From contig DASZCR010000337.1 in NCBI GenBank assembly GCA_035942915.1, positions 1 through 20,391 on the forward strand: a DNA stretch of 20,391 nucleotides, written 5' to 3'. Both the position numbers and the translations under genes were made by a program. Positions within the stretch are counted from its first letter, which is position 1. Each line of letters opens with the position of its first letter. Origin of the DNA: DASZCR01 sp035942915 (GTDB lineage Bacteria; Acidobacteriota; Blastocatellia; Pyrinomonadales; Pyrinomonadaceae). Positions 1 through 5,702 of the stretch are shown here, in pieces. The notes under the pieces are model-generated. The model saw nothing but the letters and a program-made list of their open reading frames with translations, had not been told where the DNA came from and ran no database searches.

Positions 1-28
1 CCGCCAGAGTCTCAACGGACTCTGGCGG
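1..28. terminator. Terminator-like hairpin
   Basis: An 11-bp perfect inverted repeat (arms 1-11 and 18-28) encloses a 6-nt loop. A pyrimidine-rich CCTTCCTTACTTT run follows on the plus strand. This fits a transcription terminator for a gene ending just left of the window, and it insulates the dioxygenase gene. There is no clean T-tract, so efficiency is uncertain. Confidence 0.6.
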
Positions 29-107
29 CCTTCCTTACTTTGCGCCCGCCGACAGGTTAGAATCAGCCAGACTCTCAAGCACATTCCGTTTCCAAAGAGG
101 AGAGGCG

Positions 108-1070
108 ATGAAGACGAGTTTCGTCAACAATCAGAGATTGCCCCTCGTCATCGTGCCGGACAACTCGCCAGCGACCGACGGCCTCGCGTCGCTCTCTGCC
201 CTGACGGCCGAGCACGGCGCAGAGTTGCGCACCATGCTACTCAAAGCGGGCGCGCTGCTGCTGCGCGGCTTCGGCCTGCCCCATGAGGGCGAGTTCGCAC
301 AGTTCGTTTGCCAATTCTCAGGTCGCAACCCACTCGACTACATCGGCGGCGCGTCGCCCCGCATCAGACTCGGCGGCGGCGTCTACACCTCGACCGAATA
401 TCCGAGCCACTACACGCTCTCGCTGCACAACGAACTCTCCTACAACTATCGCTGGCCTTCGCACCTCTACTTCTGCTGCGTCAAGCCCGCCGCCGAAGGG
501 GGCGAAACGTCGCTCGGCGACAGCCGCGCGCTCCTCAAGAGCATCGACAGGGAAGTGGTCGAACAGTTCAGGAGCAAGGGCGTCAGGTACGAACGAAACT
601 TTCACGACGGGACGGGCGCGGCGGGACTCTCATGGCAGGCGGCCTACGAGACGGACGACCCCTCGGCGGTCGAAGCCTGTTGCCGTGAGGGCGGCGTCCG
701 TTTTCGCTGGAAGCCGGACGGCGGACTCTGGACGAGTCAGGTGCGCCCGGCCACGCTCACGCATCCGCAGACGGGCGAGGAGGTCTGGTTCAATCAAGCC
801 GACGGCTTCCACCCGACAGGGATGGACGAGGAAGTTTATCGAATGTTGAGGCAGAGCAGGGGCGAAGATGAACTCCCGCTCAACGCCTACTTCGGCGACG
901 CGACGCCGATTGACCCCTCCATGCTCGACCACATCCGCGCCGTCATGTGGCGCGAGACGGCGCTCTTCCAATGGCAACCCGGCGACATCCTCATCCTCGA
1001 CAACGTCCTCACCGCACACGGCCGCATGCCCTACACAGGCGCGCGCAAAATCCTCCTCGCCATGACCTGA
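108..1070 (+). CDS. TauD/TfdA-family Fe(II)/2-oxoglutarate-dependent dioxygenase
   Basis: The 320-aa product looks like a clavaminate-synthase-like/TauD-type non-haem iron oxygenase, which couples 2-oxoglutarate decarboxylation to hydroxylation of a small substrate. The iron-binding facial triad appears as H107-x-E109 (SLHNELSY) and distal H304 in LTAHGRMPY. R313 in GARKILLAMT is the likely 2-oxoglutarate carboxylate ligand. The HxE version, in place of HxD, is known from the clavaminate synthase and VioC types and argues against a halogenase (HxA/HxG). LLRGFGLP near residue 52 and KPAAEGGETSLGDSR near 126 are also typical. The ATG at 108 is preceded by AGAGGAGAGG at good spacing. There is no signal peptide, so it is cytosolic. 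No biosynthetic partner is visible, so the substrate cannot be named. The gene is G+C-rich like the core genes at the right end. Confidence 0.85.
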   Translation: MKTSFVNNQRLPLVIVPDNSPATDGLASLSALTAEHGAELRTMLLKAGALLLRGFGLPHEGEFAQFVCQFSGRNPLDYIGGASPRIRLGGGVYTSTEYPSHYTLSLHNELSYNYRWPSHLYFCCVKPAAEGGETSLGDSRALLKSIDREVVEQFRSKGVRYERNFHDGTGAAGLSWQAAYETDDPSAVEACCREGGVRFRWKPDGGLWTSQVRPATLTHPQTGEEVWFNQADGFHPTGMDEEVYRMLRQSRGEDELPLNAYFGDATPIDPSMLDHIRAVMWRETALFQWQPGDILILDNVLTAHGRMPYTGARKILLAMT

Positions 1071-1140
1071 CAACCCTCCCCCGCACAGCCGACCACTGAG
1101 CAGAAAACCCGCGACGAGAGCCATGCTCAACGCGTCCATG

Positions 1141-1281
1141 CTCGTGCATTCTCGGATTCAGATGGTCTTACGCTACGCGCATCCGACCGAAGAACATCAA
1201 TTCAACGCAATGAAGAAGGATGGAAGCACACCGGGCAGCCAAAGGATAAAGCGCGGCGAGGGGTGGCTCGCCGCTCTCTAG
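1141..1281 (+). pseudogene. C-terminal remnant of a tyrosine recombinase (integrase)
   Basis: Frame 1141-1281 reads ...LVHSRIQMVLRYAHPTEEHQFNAMKK... then a short tail and TAG. This is the end of a phage-type tyrosine recombinase: H (codon 1147-1149) is the box III histidine of the usual LGHS motif, here LVHS, and Y (1174-1176) in LRYAHP is the catalytic nucleophile. No convincing R, K or HxxR box lies upstream; before it there is only about 70 bp to the dioxygenase stop. The rest of the gene has therefore been lost. It belongs to a different integrase family from the one at 4315, whose end reads DTYSHVLP. It marks the region to its right, with the first TPR/peptide module, as a decayed accessory segment. 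Confidence 0.72.
1253..1274. terminator. Hairpin between integrase remnant and convergent TPR gene
   Basis: Arms GCGGCGAG (1253-1260) and CTCGCCGC (1267-1274) form a perfect 8-bp G+C-rich stem with a 6-nt loop. It lies about 35 bp past the stop of the minus-strand TPR gene and inside the end of the integrase remnant. It could terminate the TPR transcript, where GCTTTATCC follows on the minus strand, but there is no real T-tract. Confidence 0.4.
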
Positions 1282-1309
1282 GGTGGGTACGGCGAATTAT
1301 ACGCCTCTG

Positions 1310-2782
1310 CTATTCCTTTTTGAAGACTGTCCGCCCGCGTCGGCGCGGGGGCGTGCGGCTCTTGAGCAGCTTTTTATGTCTCGTCTTCAGTAGATAGACA
1401 AGAGATTGATGCCGCATCCCTAGCAACTTCGCCGCGCGCGTCACACTCCCATCTGACTCTTCCAAAGCCTGCTCGATAAACTTCGCTTCAAAGTCATAAA
1501 CGACGCCGTACAGATTGAAATCCTTATCATGGATATTCACGCCTGAGAGCCTTCGCAAAACGACGCGAGCGCACGCCCTGAGCCTTGCTATGGCTTCTGT
1601 ATCCTGCGTCTTCTTGAGCAGCTCATCAGCGCGGCGATACACGCTATAAAGCTCCATCGGAGAGAGCCGCGATGCCCCGTGTTCTTCTATCAGCGTCAAG
1701 GCCGCCAGCCCTGCGTTGACGAGTGCGCCACAGTCCCGCGCGATATTCATAGCACGACGCAGGATACTGATAGAACTTTCATGAACTCCAAGACGCGCCC
1801 AAGCGACACCTTGAACGGTCAGAGCATCGGCTAGCAAAGCAGACTGGCCGCCCTTCTCAAGCGTCTGGATTGCTCCCGCGATGATGCGGTTAGCCTCTCT
1901 ATACTTTCGCTCTGCAATAAAGACGCGGGCGCGAGTCTCGTCAACTTGCGCGAGTATGCCAACGTCATTTAGCCGCACTAGAGTTCTACGCGCACGGTCT
2001 AGGTGTTCGTGCGCTTGTTGGTAGTGCCCCATCTTGCGGAGCAAGTTAGCAAGATTGTTTTCATTGTTCGCACGATAACGGTCATGCTGCGCTTGCTCGA
2101 AATGGTGAATGGCTGCGGTGTATTCAATAATCGCTCTGTCAAGATAGTCGGGGCGGTCTTCTAAAGTTCCCAACTGTTTGAGCGTGACAGCTAAATGACT
2201 GTGAAAACTTCCCCTGAGAGCGTGGCTAACTTCCTCGCCAAACAGATGAGCGCGGCGTTCTAAAAGGGAGAGAGCATCATGGTATCGGCTCGCTGATAAC
2301 TCGACAGTTGTCAGTCTCAAGATGGCCTTCAACCGCCCCACTGTTTCCGTTATGGACTTGAAAGCACTTTCGAGAAGGACGCGCGCCTCGTCGTATGCGC
2401 CTGTGCGCCAATAGCACAAAGCCAAGTCGCTCCGCGCACTCGCCGCTCTGTCCGTCTCTCCAATCTGCTCAAACAGTGACGCGCTCTCACTGATTAGGTC
2501 TTTCGCCTTTTCCTGTGCTCCCGCTATCTGTTGGCTCGCACCTATCCAACCGGACAACGCGCCCACCTGTAACAAGACTTCCGCTGTTAGGGATTGCTCC
2601 ATGCCTTCAGTGTTCGGACGTTGCCCAATGCCTCTCCACAGTTGGCCTAAAGCCTCGCGTGCGGCGTCGTATCGGCCTGTATGAATGAACTCCGATGCGA
2701 GGCGACAGCGCAAGACGATGCGCTGATTAGCAGTAAGAGAAGGCGCATCTAGTTCCTTCAGCCGTTCGTCTGCTAAATTCAT
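1310..2782 (-). CDS. TPR-repeat regulator with C-terminal Fis-type HTH (module copy A)
   Basis: The 490-aa protein has no signal or membrane segment. Residues about 1-400 are helical repeats of TPR type, for example FIHTGRYDAAREALGQLW, LALCYWRTGAYDEARVLL and NNLANLLRKMGHYQQAHEHL. Residues about 431-472 form a Fis/HTH_8-like DNA-binding domain (FIEQALEESDGSVTRAAKLLG), and a very basic tail follows. TPR arrays commonly bind peptides or proteins, so a ligand-responsive transcription regulator is likely. I chose the ATG at 2782 (MNLADERL) over the TTG at 2812 because the leader GAGAAAGGCTTTCCTCAC-ATG is almost identical in the paralogue at 5703. The TTG also lies inside a palindrome. The gene diverges from the peptide gene at 2903 and is clearly homologous end to end to 5703-7184. 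It is more A+T-rich than the flanking core genes, which suggests transfer. Confidence 0.82.
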   Translation of the reverse strand: MNLADERLKELDAPSLTANQRIVLRCRLASEFIHTGRYDAAREALGQLWRGIGQRPNTEGMEQSLTAEVLLQVGALSGWIGASQQIAGAQEKAKDLISESASLFEQIGETDRAASARSDLALCYWRTGAYDEARVLLESAFKSITETVGRLKAILRLTTVELSASRYHDALSLLERRAHLFGEEVSHALRGSFHSHLAVTLKQLGTLEDRPDYLDRAIIEYTAAIHHFEQAQHDRYRANNENNLANLLRKMGHYQQAHEHLDRARRTLVRLNDVGILAQVDETRARVFIAERKYREANRIIAGAIQTLEKGGQSALLADALTVQGVAWARLGVHESSISILRRAMNIARDCGALVNAGLAALTLIEEHGASRLSPMELYSVYRRADELLKKTQDTEAIARLRACARVVLRRLSGVNIHDKDFNLYGVVYDFEAKFIEQALEESDGSVTRAAKLLGMRHQSLVYLLKTRHKKLLKSRTPPRRRGRTVFKKE

Positions 2783-2802
2783 GTGAGGAAAGCCTTTCTC
2801 TG

Positions 2803-2825
2803 TATTAGCCAAATTTTGGCTAATA
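2803..2825. promoter_or_regulatory. Palindrome in TPR leader, copy A
   Basis: There is a perfect palindrome with 11-bp arms (TATTAGCCAAA / TTTGGCTAATA) and one central base. It sits between the terminator-like hairpin and the start codon of the TPR gene. The paralogous leader has a different but again palindromic sequence at the same place (5662-5682). It may be an operator or an RNA hairpin covering the ribosome-binding region. No function has been shown. Confidence 0.55.
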
Positions 2826-2827
2826 TG

Positions 2828-2861
2828 AAAAAACCGTCACCCCCTACAGGAAGTGACGGTT
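2828..2861 (-). terminator. Intrinsic terminator hairpin in the leader of TPR gene A (possible attenuator)
   Basis: On the minus strand AACCGTCAC, a 12-nt loop and GTGACGGTT are followed directly by a T-tract (TTTTTT). This is a textbook rho-independent terminator pointing into the TPR gene, between its divergent partner and its own start codon. The same element is conserved in the same place in copy B (5623-5658) with a different loop. A terminator between two divergent genes is unexpected unless it attenuates the TPR transcript or blocks read-through from antisense transcription of the peptide gene. Confidence 0.7.
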
Positions 2862-2902
2862 AATCCGCTCGGAAGCTTCATAAAACCACAAGGAAAAGAA
2901 CA

Positions 2903-3124
2903 ATGCTGAAAACACTGAGAGCGTCAGCCCTACTGCTCGCGCTGTGTTGCCCCGTCTTTGCTGGCGATATTCTTTGTCCGCCAGCCCCGCAACCACCGCC
3001 GCCAACGTCCACGAATGCCCTCCAAGAGGCGGAGGGCGGGGAGATTCACAACCCGCAAGCGACAGAGGAGGCAACGACACAAATAGTCCTCACTCTGCTC
3101 CAAAGCGTGCTGTCGCTGCTCTAA
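2903..3124 (+). CDS. Small secreted proline-rich peptide precursor (module copy A)
   Basis: The 73-aa product starts with a Sec-type signal: basic MLKTLR, a hydrophobic core ASALLLALCCPVF, and a likely cut after A20. The mature part of about 53 aa has PPAPQPPPP, an acidic EGGEI block and a hydrophobic C-terminal helix TQIVLTLLQSVLSLL. The paralogue at 5366-5581 keeps exactly these blocks while the residues between them differ, which supports a real gene under selection. AAGGA lies 9 nt before ATG. It is divergent from the TPR-HTH gene. I do not recognise a named family. It could be a signalling peptide precursor sensed by the TPR protein, a membrane-active peptide, or a small periplasmic protein. 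Confidence 0.75.
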   Translation: MLKTLRASALLLALCCPVFAGDILCPPAPQPPPPTSTNALQEAEGGEIHNPQATEEATTQIVLTLLQSVLSLL

Positions 3125-3258
3125 GCAGGACTCCAGTTAAATGCGCCTTGCTGCCTTCTGGCGGCTGTGTGTTCGTGTGCTTACGCGTGCCGGAATGCGG
3201 AGGTGGCACGCACGGCAGGGAGATTAACGCCGCCTGAAATGGATTGCAATAGATTTTT
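3125..3258 (+). ncRNA. Conserved structured RNA region downstream of peptide gene (copy A)
   Basis: The stretch from the peptide stop to TGCAATAGATTTTT aligns along its length with 5365-5227 (minus strand), though neither contains a shared reading frame. Two stems are visible. Stem 1 is GCTGCC (3150-3155) with GGCGGC (3160-3165) over a TTCT loop. Stem 2 is GCGTGCC (3185-3191) with GGCACGC (3205-3211). In copy B stem 2 is GTGCAAGCC/GGCTTGCAC, so both arms changed together and pairing survived. It is probably the 3' UTR of the peptide mRNA or a separate small RNA ending at the T-run. Confidence 0.6.
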
Positions 3259-3304
3259 CGGGCGAAGATGCTTGTCGCTTAGGGAATGGTTAGAAAAGGC
3301 ACAG

Positions 3305-3350
3305 GCGCAAAAAGGCTACTACATTTCCTACTACAGTAGCCTTTTTGCGC
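3305..3350. terminator. Strong bidirectional terminator, probably the original tRNA-Cys terminator
   Basis: A perfect 16-bp inverted repeat (3305-3320 and 3335-3350) with a 14-nt loop has A5 on one arm and T5 on the other, so it works in both directions. On the plus strand it ends the peptide/RNA transcript. On the minus strand it lies 38 bp past the tRNA-Cys fragment at 3388. In the chromosome without the island it would have been the terminator of the tRNA-Gly/tRNA-Cys transcript. Confidence 0.8.
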
Positions 3351-3387
3351 GTCGTGTTGATTGTCTGTAAGTTGTTGAGAGGATTGA

Positions 3388-3430
<43 letters not shown>

Positions 3431-3483
3431 TTCAAAGAGCCTCTTTGCCTGAGTAATGCTGAGTTGTTATGTGTGCGTCTCTA

Positions 3484-3511
3484 TTGGACTTTTCGCGTTT
3501 TGAATTATACT
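3484..3511 (+). promoter_or_regulatory. Sigma-70-type promoter for the toxin-antitoxin operon
   Basis: TTGGAC (3484-3489) and TATACT (3506-3511) are separated by 16 bp and point at the antitoxin gene, whose start is about 80 bp further on. The match to consensus is good at both hexamers. This is prediction from sequence only. Confidence 0.55.
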
Positions 3512-3544
3512 TGGATAGGCTGAGTTTGAGTATGTTTGGGCTAT

Positions 3545-3566
3545 TTGGCAAACCATTGGCAAACCA
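3545..3566. repeat. Two tandem 11-bp repeats near left island end
   Basis: TTGGCAAACCA occurs twice with no gap (3545-3555 and 3556-3566). A similar tandem pair, TTGGCACACTA/TAGGCACACAA, lies just inside the right end at 14014-14035. This pattern fits arm-type binding sites of the integrase or excisionase. Since it lies between the promoter at 3484 and the antitoxin start, it could instead be an operator for the toxin-antitoxin operon. Confidence 0.6.
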
Positions 3567-3590
3567 GACTGTGAACAAAGAGAGGGCGAG

Positions 3591-3815
3591 ATGTCGAAAG
3601 CCAACAGCACAACGCCGACTGATATAGAGAGCGAACGCGCGACGGCGGAAGCCCGCGCCGACGTATTACGCCGCGCCGAAGCACAAGGCGTCAAGCCTCT
3701 CACCGCACTTGAAGATTTCGCGGGCGAGCCGGGATTGACCGATGACTTTGACGTTGATGAGTTCGTGCGCGCCGTGCGCGAGTGGCGCGACACTCCATCA
3801 ACGCGGAGCATATAG
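3591..3815 (+). CDS. Putative antitoxin of a VapBC-like pair
   Basis: This 74-aa acidic protein starts at an ATG after GAGAGGGCGAG. It ends 3 bp before the PIN-domain toxin gene, so the two are co-transcribed. The sequence is helical and charged (SERATAEARADVLRRAEAQG) and its C-terminal half (DDFDVDEFVRAVREWRD) is the likely toxin-wrapping part. No AbrB, ribbon-helix-helix or Phd domain can be named with confidence. The assignment rests on size, acidity and position. Its family is therefore unknown, but the role is fairly secure. Confidence 0.7.
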   Translation: MSKANSTTPTDIESERATAEARADVLRRAEAQGVKPLTALEDFAGEPGLTDDFDVDEFVRAVREWRDTPSTRSI

Positions 3816-3818
3816 TTA

Positions 3819-4220
3819 ATGTCTCGCATCGTTGATACGGATGTAGTGTCGTACCTCTACAAAGGCGACAGCCGCGCCAACCTCTACTACCCGCACCTGT
3901 TCGGTCAAATCTTAGTCATTAGCTTTCAGACGGTCGCGGAGTTGCGTCGTTGGATGCTCTCTGCGAATTGGGGCGCGCGGCGTCGTCAACATCTTGAATC
4001 ACGTTTGCAGAGGTACGTTGTCGAGCACTCATCCGACGCGCTATGCACGCGTTGGGCGGAAGCGATGGAGAGCGCGAAACGCAACGGGCGACCGATTGCT
4101 CCGGCTGATGCGTGGGTAGCCGCGACCGCGCTGCATCTGGGCTTCCCGCTTGTTACACACAATCGGACACATTTCCTCGGCGTGGACGGGTTAACGGTAC
4201 TCTCAGAGAATAGGAGTTGA
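3819..4220 (+). CDS. PIN-domain toxin ribonuclease (VapC-like)
   Basis: The 133-aa protein has the PIN fold signature: IVDTDVVSYLYKGD with D6, E41 in TVAELRRW, D97 in APADAWVAATAL, and N115 in LVTHNRTHF. These acidic residues coordinate the metal ions that cleave RNA in VapC toxins, where tRNAs or rRNA are the usual targets. The length matches the family and the protein appears intact. It is the second gene of the operon and starts 3 bp after the antitoxin stop. On a genomic island it may act as an addiction module that stabilises the insertion, or in phage defence. Confidence 0.85.
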   Translation: MSRIVDTDVVSYLYKGDSRANLYYPHLFGQILVISFQTVAELRRWMLSANWGARRRQHLESRLQRYVVEHSSDALCTRWAEAMESAKRNGRPIAPADAWVAATALHLGFPLVTHNRTHFLGVDGLTVLSENRS

Positions 4221-4223
4221 GAG

Positions 4224-4328
4224 TGATAGTAAGTTCACGCGACTTTGCGCGCATGGAGTCCTTACGCGCGATCAAAAGCCATGCGCCTGACGTGCTTTCA
4301 AGTCTTAAAAGTGATTGCAACCATTAGA
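4224..4328 (+). pseudogene. Truncated small reading frame after the toxin gene
   Basis: A GTG-started frame of 34 codons begins 3 bp after the toxin stop and runs to a TAG at 4326-4328, inside the start of the integrase frame (about VIVSSRDFARMESLRAIK...). It overlaps the point where the integrase loses homology to full-length relatives. It may be the first part of a lost gene, fused by the deletion that also removed the integrase N terminus. No family was recognised, and chance cannot be excluded. Confidence 0.3.
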
Positions 4329-5166
4329 CATTCAGAAAGCCTATGGCGAGATGCAGGTGCGCGGCCTTTCAGCCCGTATAGTCCGGCACGCTCATTCAGC
4401 TTTACATAACGCGCTCAAACAAGCCGTTAAGTGGGGATTGCTCTCGCGTAATCCTTCCGACTTGGTTGAACTACCGAAAGTGCCTCACAAAGAGCGGCGC
4501 GTCTTGTCGCCCGAAGAAGCCGCCAACTTTCTTGAAACTGCATCCACGATGCCACACGGTGTGATTTTTGAGTTTGCTTTGCTTACAGGGATGCGGCCTG
4601 AAGAATACCTTGCGCTGCAATGGGCTGATGTGGACTTTGAGCGTAGTACGGCGCAAGTTAGACGTGCGCTTGTCCGTCATAAGAAGAGTTGGAGCTTTGA
4701 AGAACCGAAGACGGCGCGCAGCCGACGCACGGTTTACTTGCCCGCGCCGCTCCTACAAAAACTCGCCGCGCATAAGCGCAAGCAAGCTGAAGCGCGATTG
4801 AAACTTGGCGCTTTATGGCAAAGCTTTGATTTAGTCTTTTGTAGTGAAGAGGGAACGCCGCTTTCTATCCCTAACATTACCTATCGCTATTTCCGTCCGA
4901 TACTCACGAAGGCGAAGCTGCCGCGCATCCGGCTTTATGATCTTCGCCACACTTGCGCGACGCTACTATTGATAGCGGAGGAAAATCCGAAGGTCGTGAG
5001 CGAAAGGTTAGGCCACTCGACCATTGTGTTAACGCTGGACACGTATTCTCATGTTCTGCCGACGATGCAGCAGGGCGCGACGGCGCGGCTTGAAAAGCTG
5101 CTTTACAATAGGGGCGGCGTGCAAAGCGGTGACTCAAGTGTGAGTCAAACGAAGACGGGCAGCTAA
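4315..5166 (+). CDS. Tyrosine recombinase/integrase, N-terminally truncated
   Basis: The frame of 283 codons encodes the end of a SAM-like core-binding domain (residues 1-55, SARIVRHAHSALHNALKQAVKWG) and a complete catalytic domain. The active-site set is visible: R94 (TGMRPEE), K132 (EPKT), Y208xxR211 (LYDLRHT), H234 (RLGHS) and nucleophile Y244 (DTYSHVLP). Tyr in place of His in the HxxR box is common in this family. Full-length relatives are about 380-400 aa, with an N-terminal arm-binding domain. Here an in-frame TGA directly precedes codon 1 (TTG at 4315); the first ATG is at 4351. About 100 N-terminal residues are missing, so independent activity is doubtful. It presumably inserted the island into tRNA-Cys. 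Confidence 0.85.
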   Translation: MQPLDIQKAYGEMQVRGLSARIVRHAHSALHNALKQAVKWGLLSRNPSDLVELPKVPHKERRVLSPEEAANFLETASTMPHGVIFEFALLTGMRPEEYLALQWADVDFERSTAQVRRALVRHKKSWSFEEPKTARSRRTVYLPAPLLQKLAAHKRKQAEARLKLGALWQSFDLVFCSEEGTPLSIPNITYRYFRPILTKAKLPRIRLYDLRHTCATLLLIAEENPKVVSERLGHSTIVLTLDTYSHVLPTMQQGATARLEKLLYNRGGVQSGDSSVSQTKTGS

Positions 5167-5226
5167 CAAGCCGCTCGTCAGACTTTGATTCTAAGGTGGG
5201 GCTTTAGCCATGCGTGTATTTCCTGC

Positions 5227-5365
5227 AAAAATCTATTGCATTCCACGTCTCGCGGCGCTACTCTCCCGCAGTGCAAGCCACCTTGCAATCCGTCCGGCTT
5301 GCACATAAGCACACTAATAGTTGGCCGCCAGAGGGCAGCATGGCGCGTTTTAGTTGGCATCCTGC
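5227..5365 (-). ncRNA. Conserved structured RNA region downstream of peptide gene (copy B)
   Basis: Read on the minus strand, this follows the peptide stop directly and aligns with 3125-3258, ending in the same TGCAATAGATTTTT. Stem 1 pairs 5334-5339 with 5324-5329 (GCTGCC/GGCGGC, CTCT loop). Stem 2 pairs GTGCAAGCC (5304-5296) with GGCTTGCAC (5279-5271), a perfect 9-bp stem whose bases differ from copy A at both arms. The region fills most of the gap between the peptide gene and the integrase. Confidence 0.6.
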
Positions 5366-5581
5366 TTAGAACAGGGACAGCGCGTTATTGAGCAGAGTTA
5401 GGACAATCTGCGTGACCGTTTCGGGCTGGCCGCATTCAATCTCGCCCCCTTCCGGCTCTTGCTCGGCGGTCTCTGATTGTGGCGGCGGCGGCTGAGGTGC
5501 GGGAGGTGTGAGAATCACACCCGCTTGTACTGAATAGGCTAATACCACCAGTAGCCCAAAGACTCTCATCGCTTTTAGCAT
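5366..5581 (-). CDS. Small secreted proline-rich peptide precursor (module copy B)
   Basis: This 71-aa paralogue of the product of 2903-3124 has a signal peptide MLKAMRVFGLLVVLAYSVQA with a likely cut after A20. The mature part of about 51 aa has PPAPQPPPP, an acidic stretch ending in EGGEI, and the C-terminal TQIVLTLLNNALSLF. The signal peptide and the linkers between blocks have diverged, while the three blocks are nearly unchanged. The leader AAGGAAAAGAACAATG is the same as in copy A. It is transcribed divergently from the TPR-HTH gene at 5703. Its role is unknown; the candidates are those given for copy A. Confidence 0.75.
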   Translation of the reverse strand: MLKAMRVFGLLVVLAYSVQAGVILTPPAPQPPPPQSETAEQEPEGGEIECGQPETVTQIVLTLLNNALSLF

Positions 5582-5622
5582 TGTTCTTTTCCTTGTTGGC
5601 TTATGAAGTTGCCGACTGGATT

Positions 5623-5658
5623 AACCGTCACTCTCTTGGTGAGAGATGACGGTTTTTT
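5623..5658 (+). terminator. Intrinsic terminator hairpin in the leader of TPR gene B (possible attenuator)
   Basis: AACCGTCA-CTCTC (5623-5635) pairs with GAGAG-A-TGACGGTT (5641-5654) with one bulged A, followed by T6 (5653-5658). The outer stem and T-tract are identical to copy A. The inner stem CTCTC/GAGAG is absent there, so the loop evolves freely while the terminator is kept. It points into the TPR gene, 45 bp before its ATG. Confidence 0.7.
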
Positions 5659-5661
5659 CAT

Positions 5662-5682
5662 GCTTCCCATTTTTTGGCAAGC
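5662..5682. promoter_or_regulatory. Imperfect palindrome in TPR leader, copy B
   Basis: GCTTCCCA (5662-5669) pairs with TGGCAAGC (5675-5682) with one mismatch. It holds the same position as the perfect palindrome 2803-2825 in copy A. The arms differ in sequence between copies while symmetry is largely retained. Confidence 0.4.
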
Positions 5683-5702
5683 GCGAGAAAGGCTTTCCTC
5701 AC

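Noticed and set aside
2844..3080. 78-codon minus-strand frame opposite the peptide gene
   Set aside because: The conserved blocks between copies A and B lie in the plus frame of copy A; the antisense frame is not kept in copy B.
3125..3258. Group II intron, retron or DGR template as explanation for the structured region
   Set aside because: No reverse transcriptase gene is present anywhere in the window, and no domain V-like sequence was seen.
5646..5702. Upstream ATG extension of TPR gene B
   Set aside because: This ATG lies within the terminator stem, and the extra residues do not match copy A beyond the shared leader GAGAAAGGCTTTCCTCAC.
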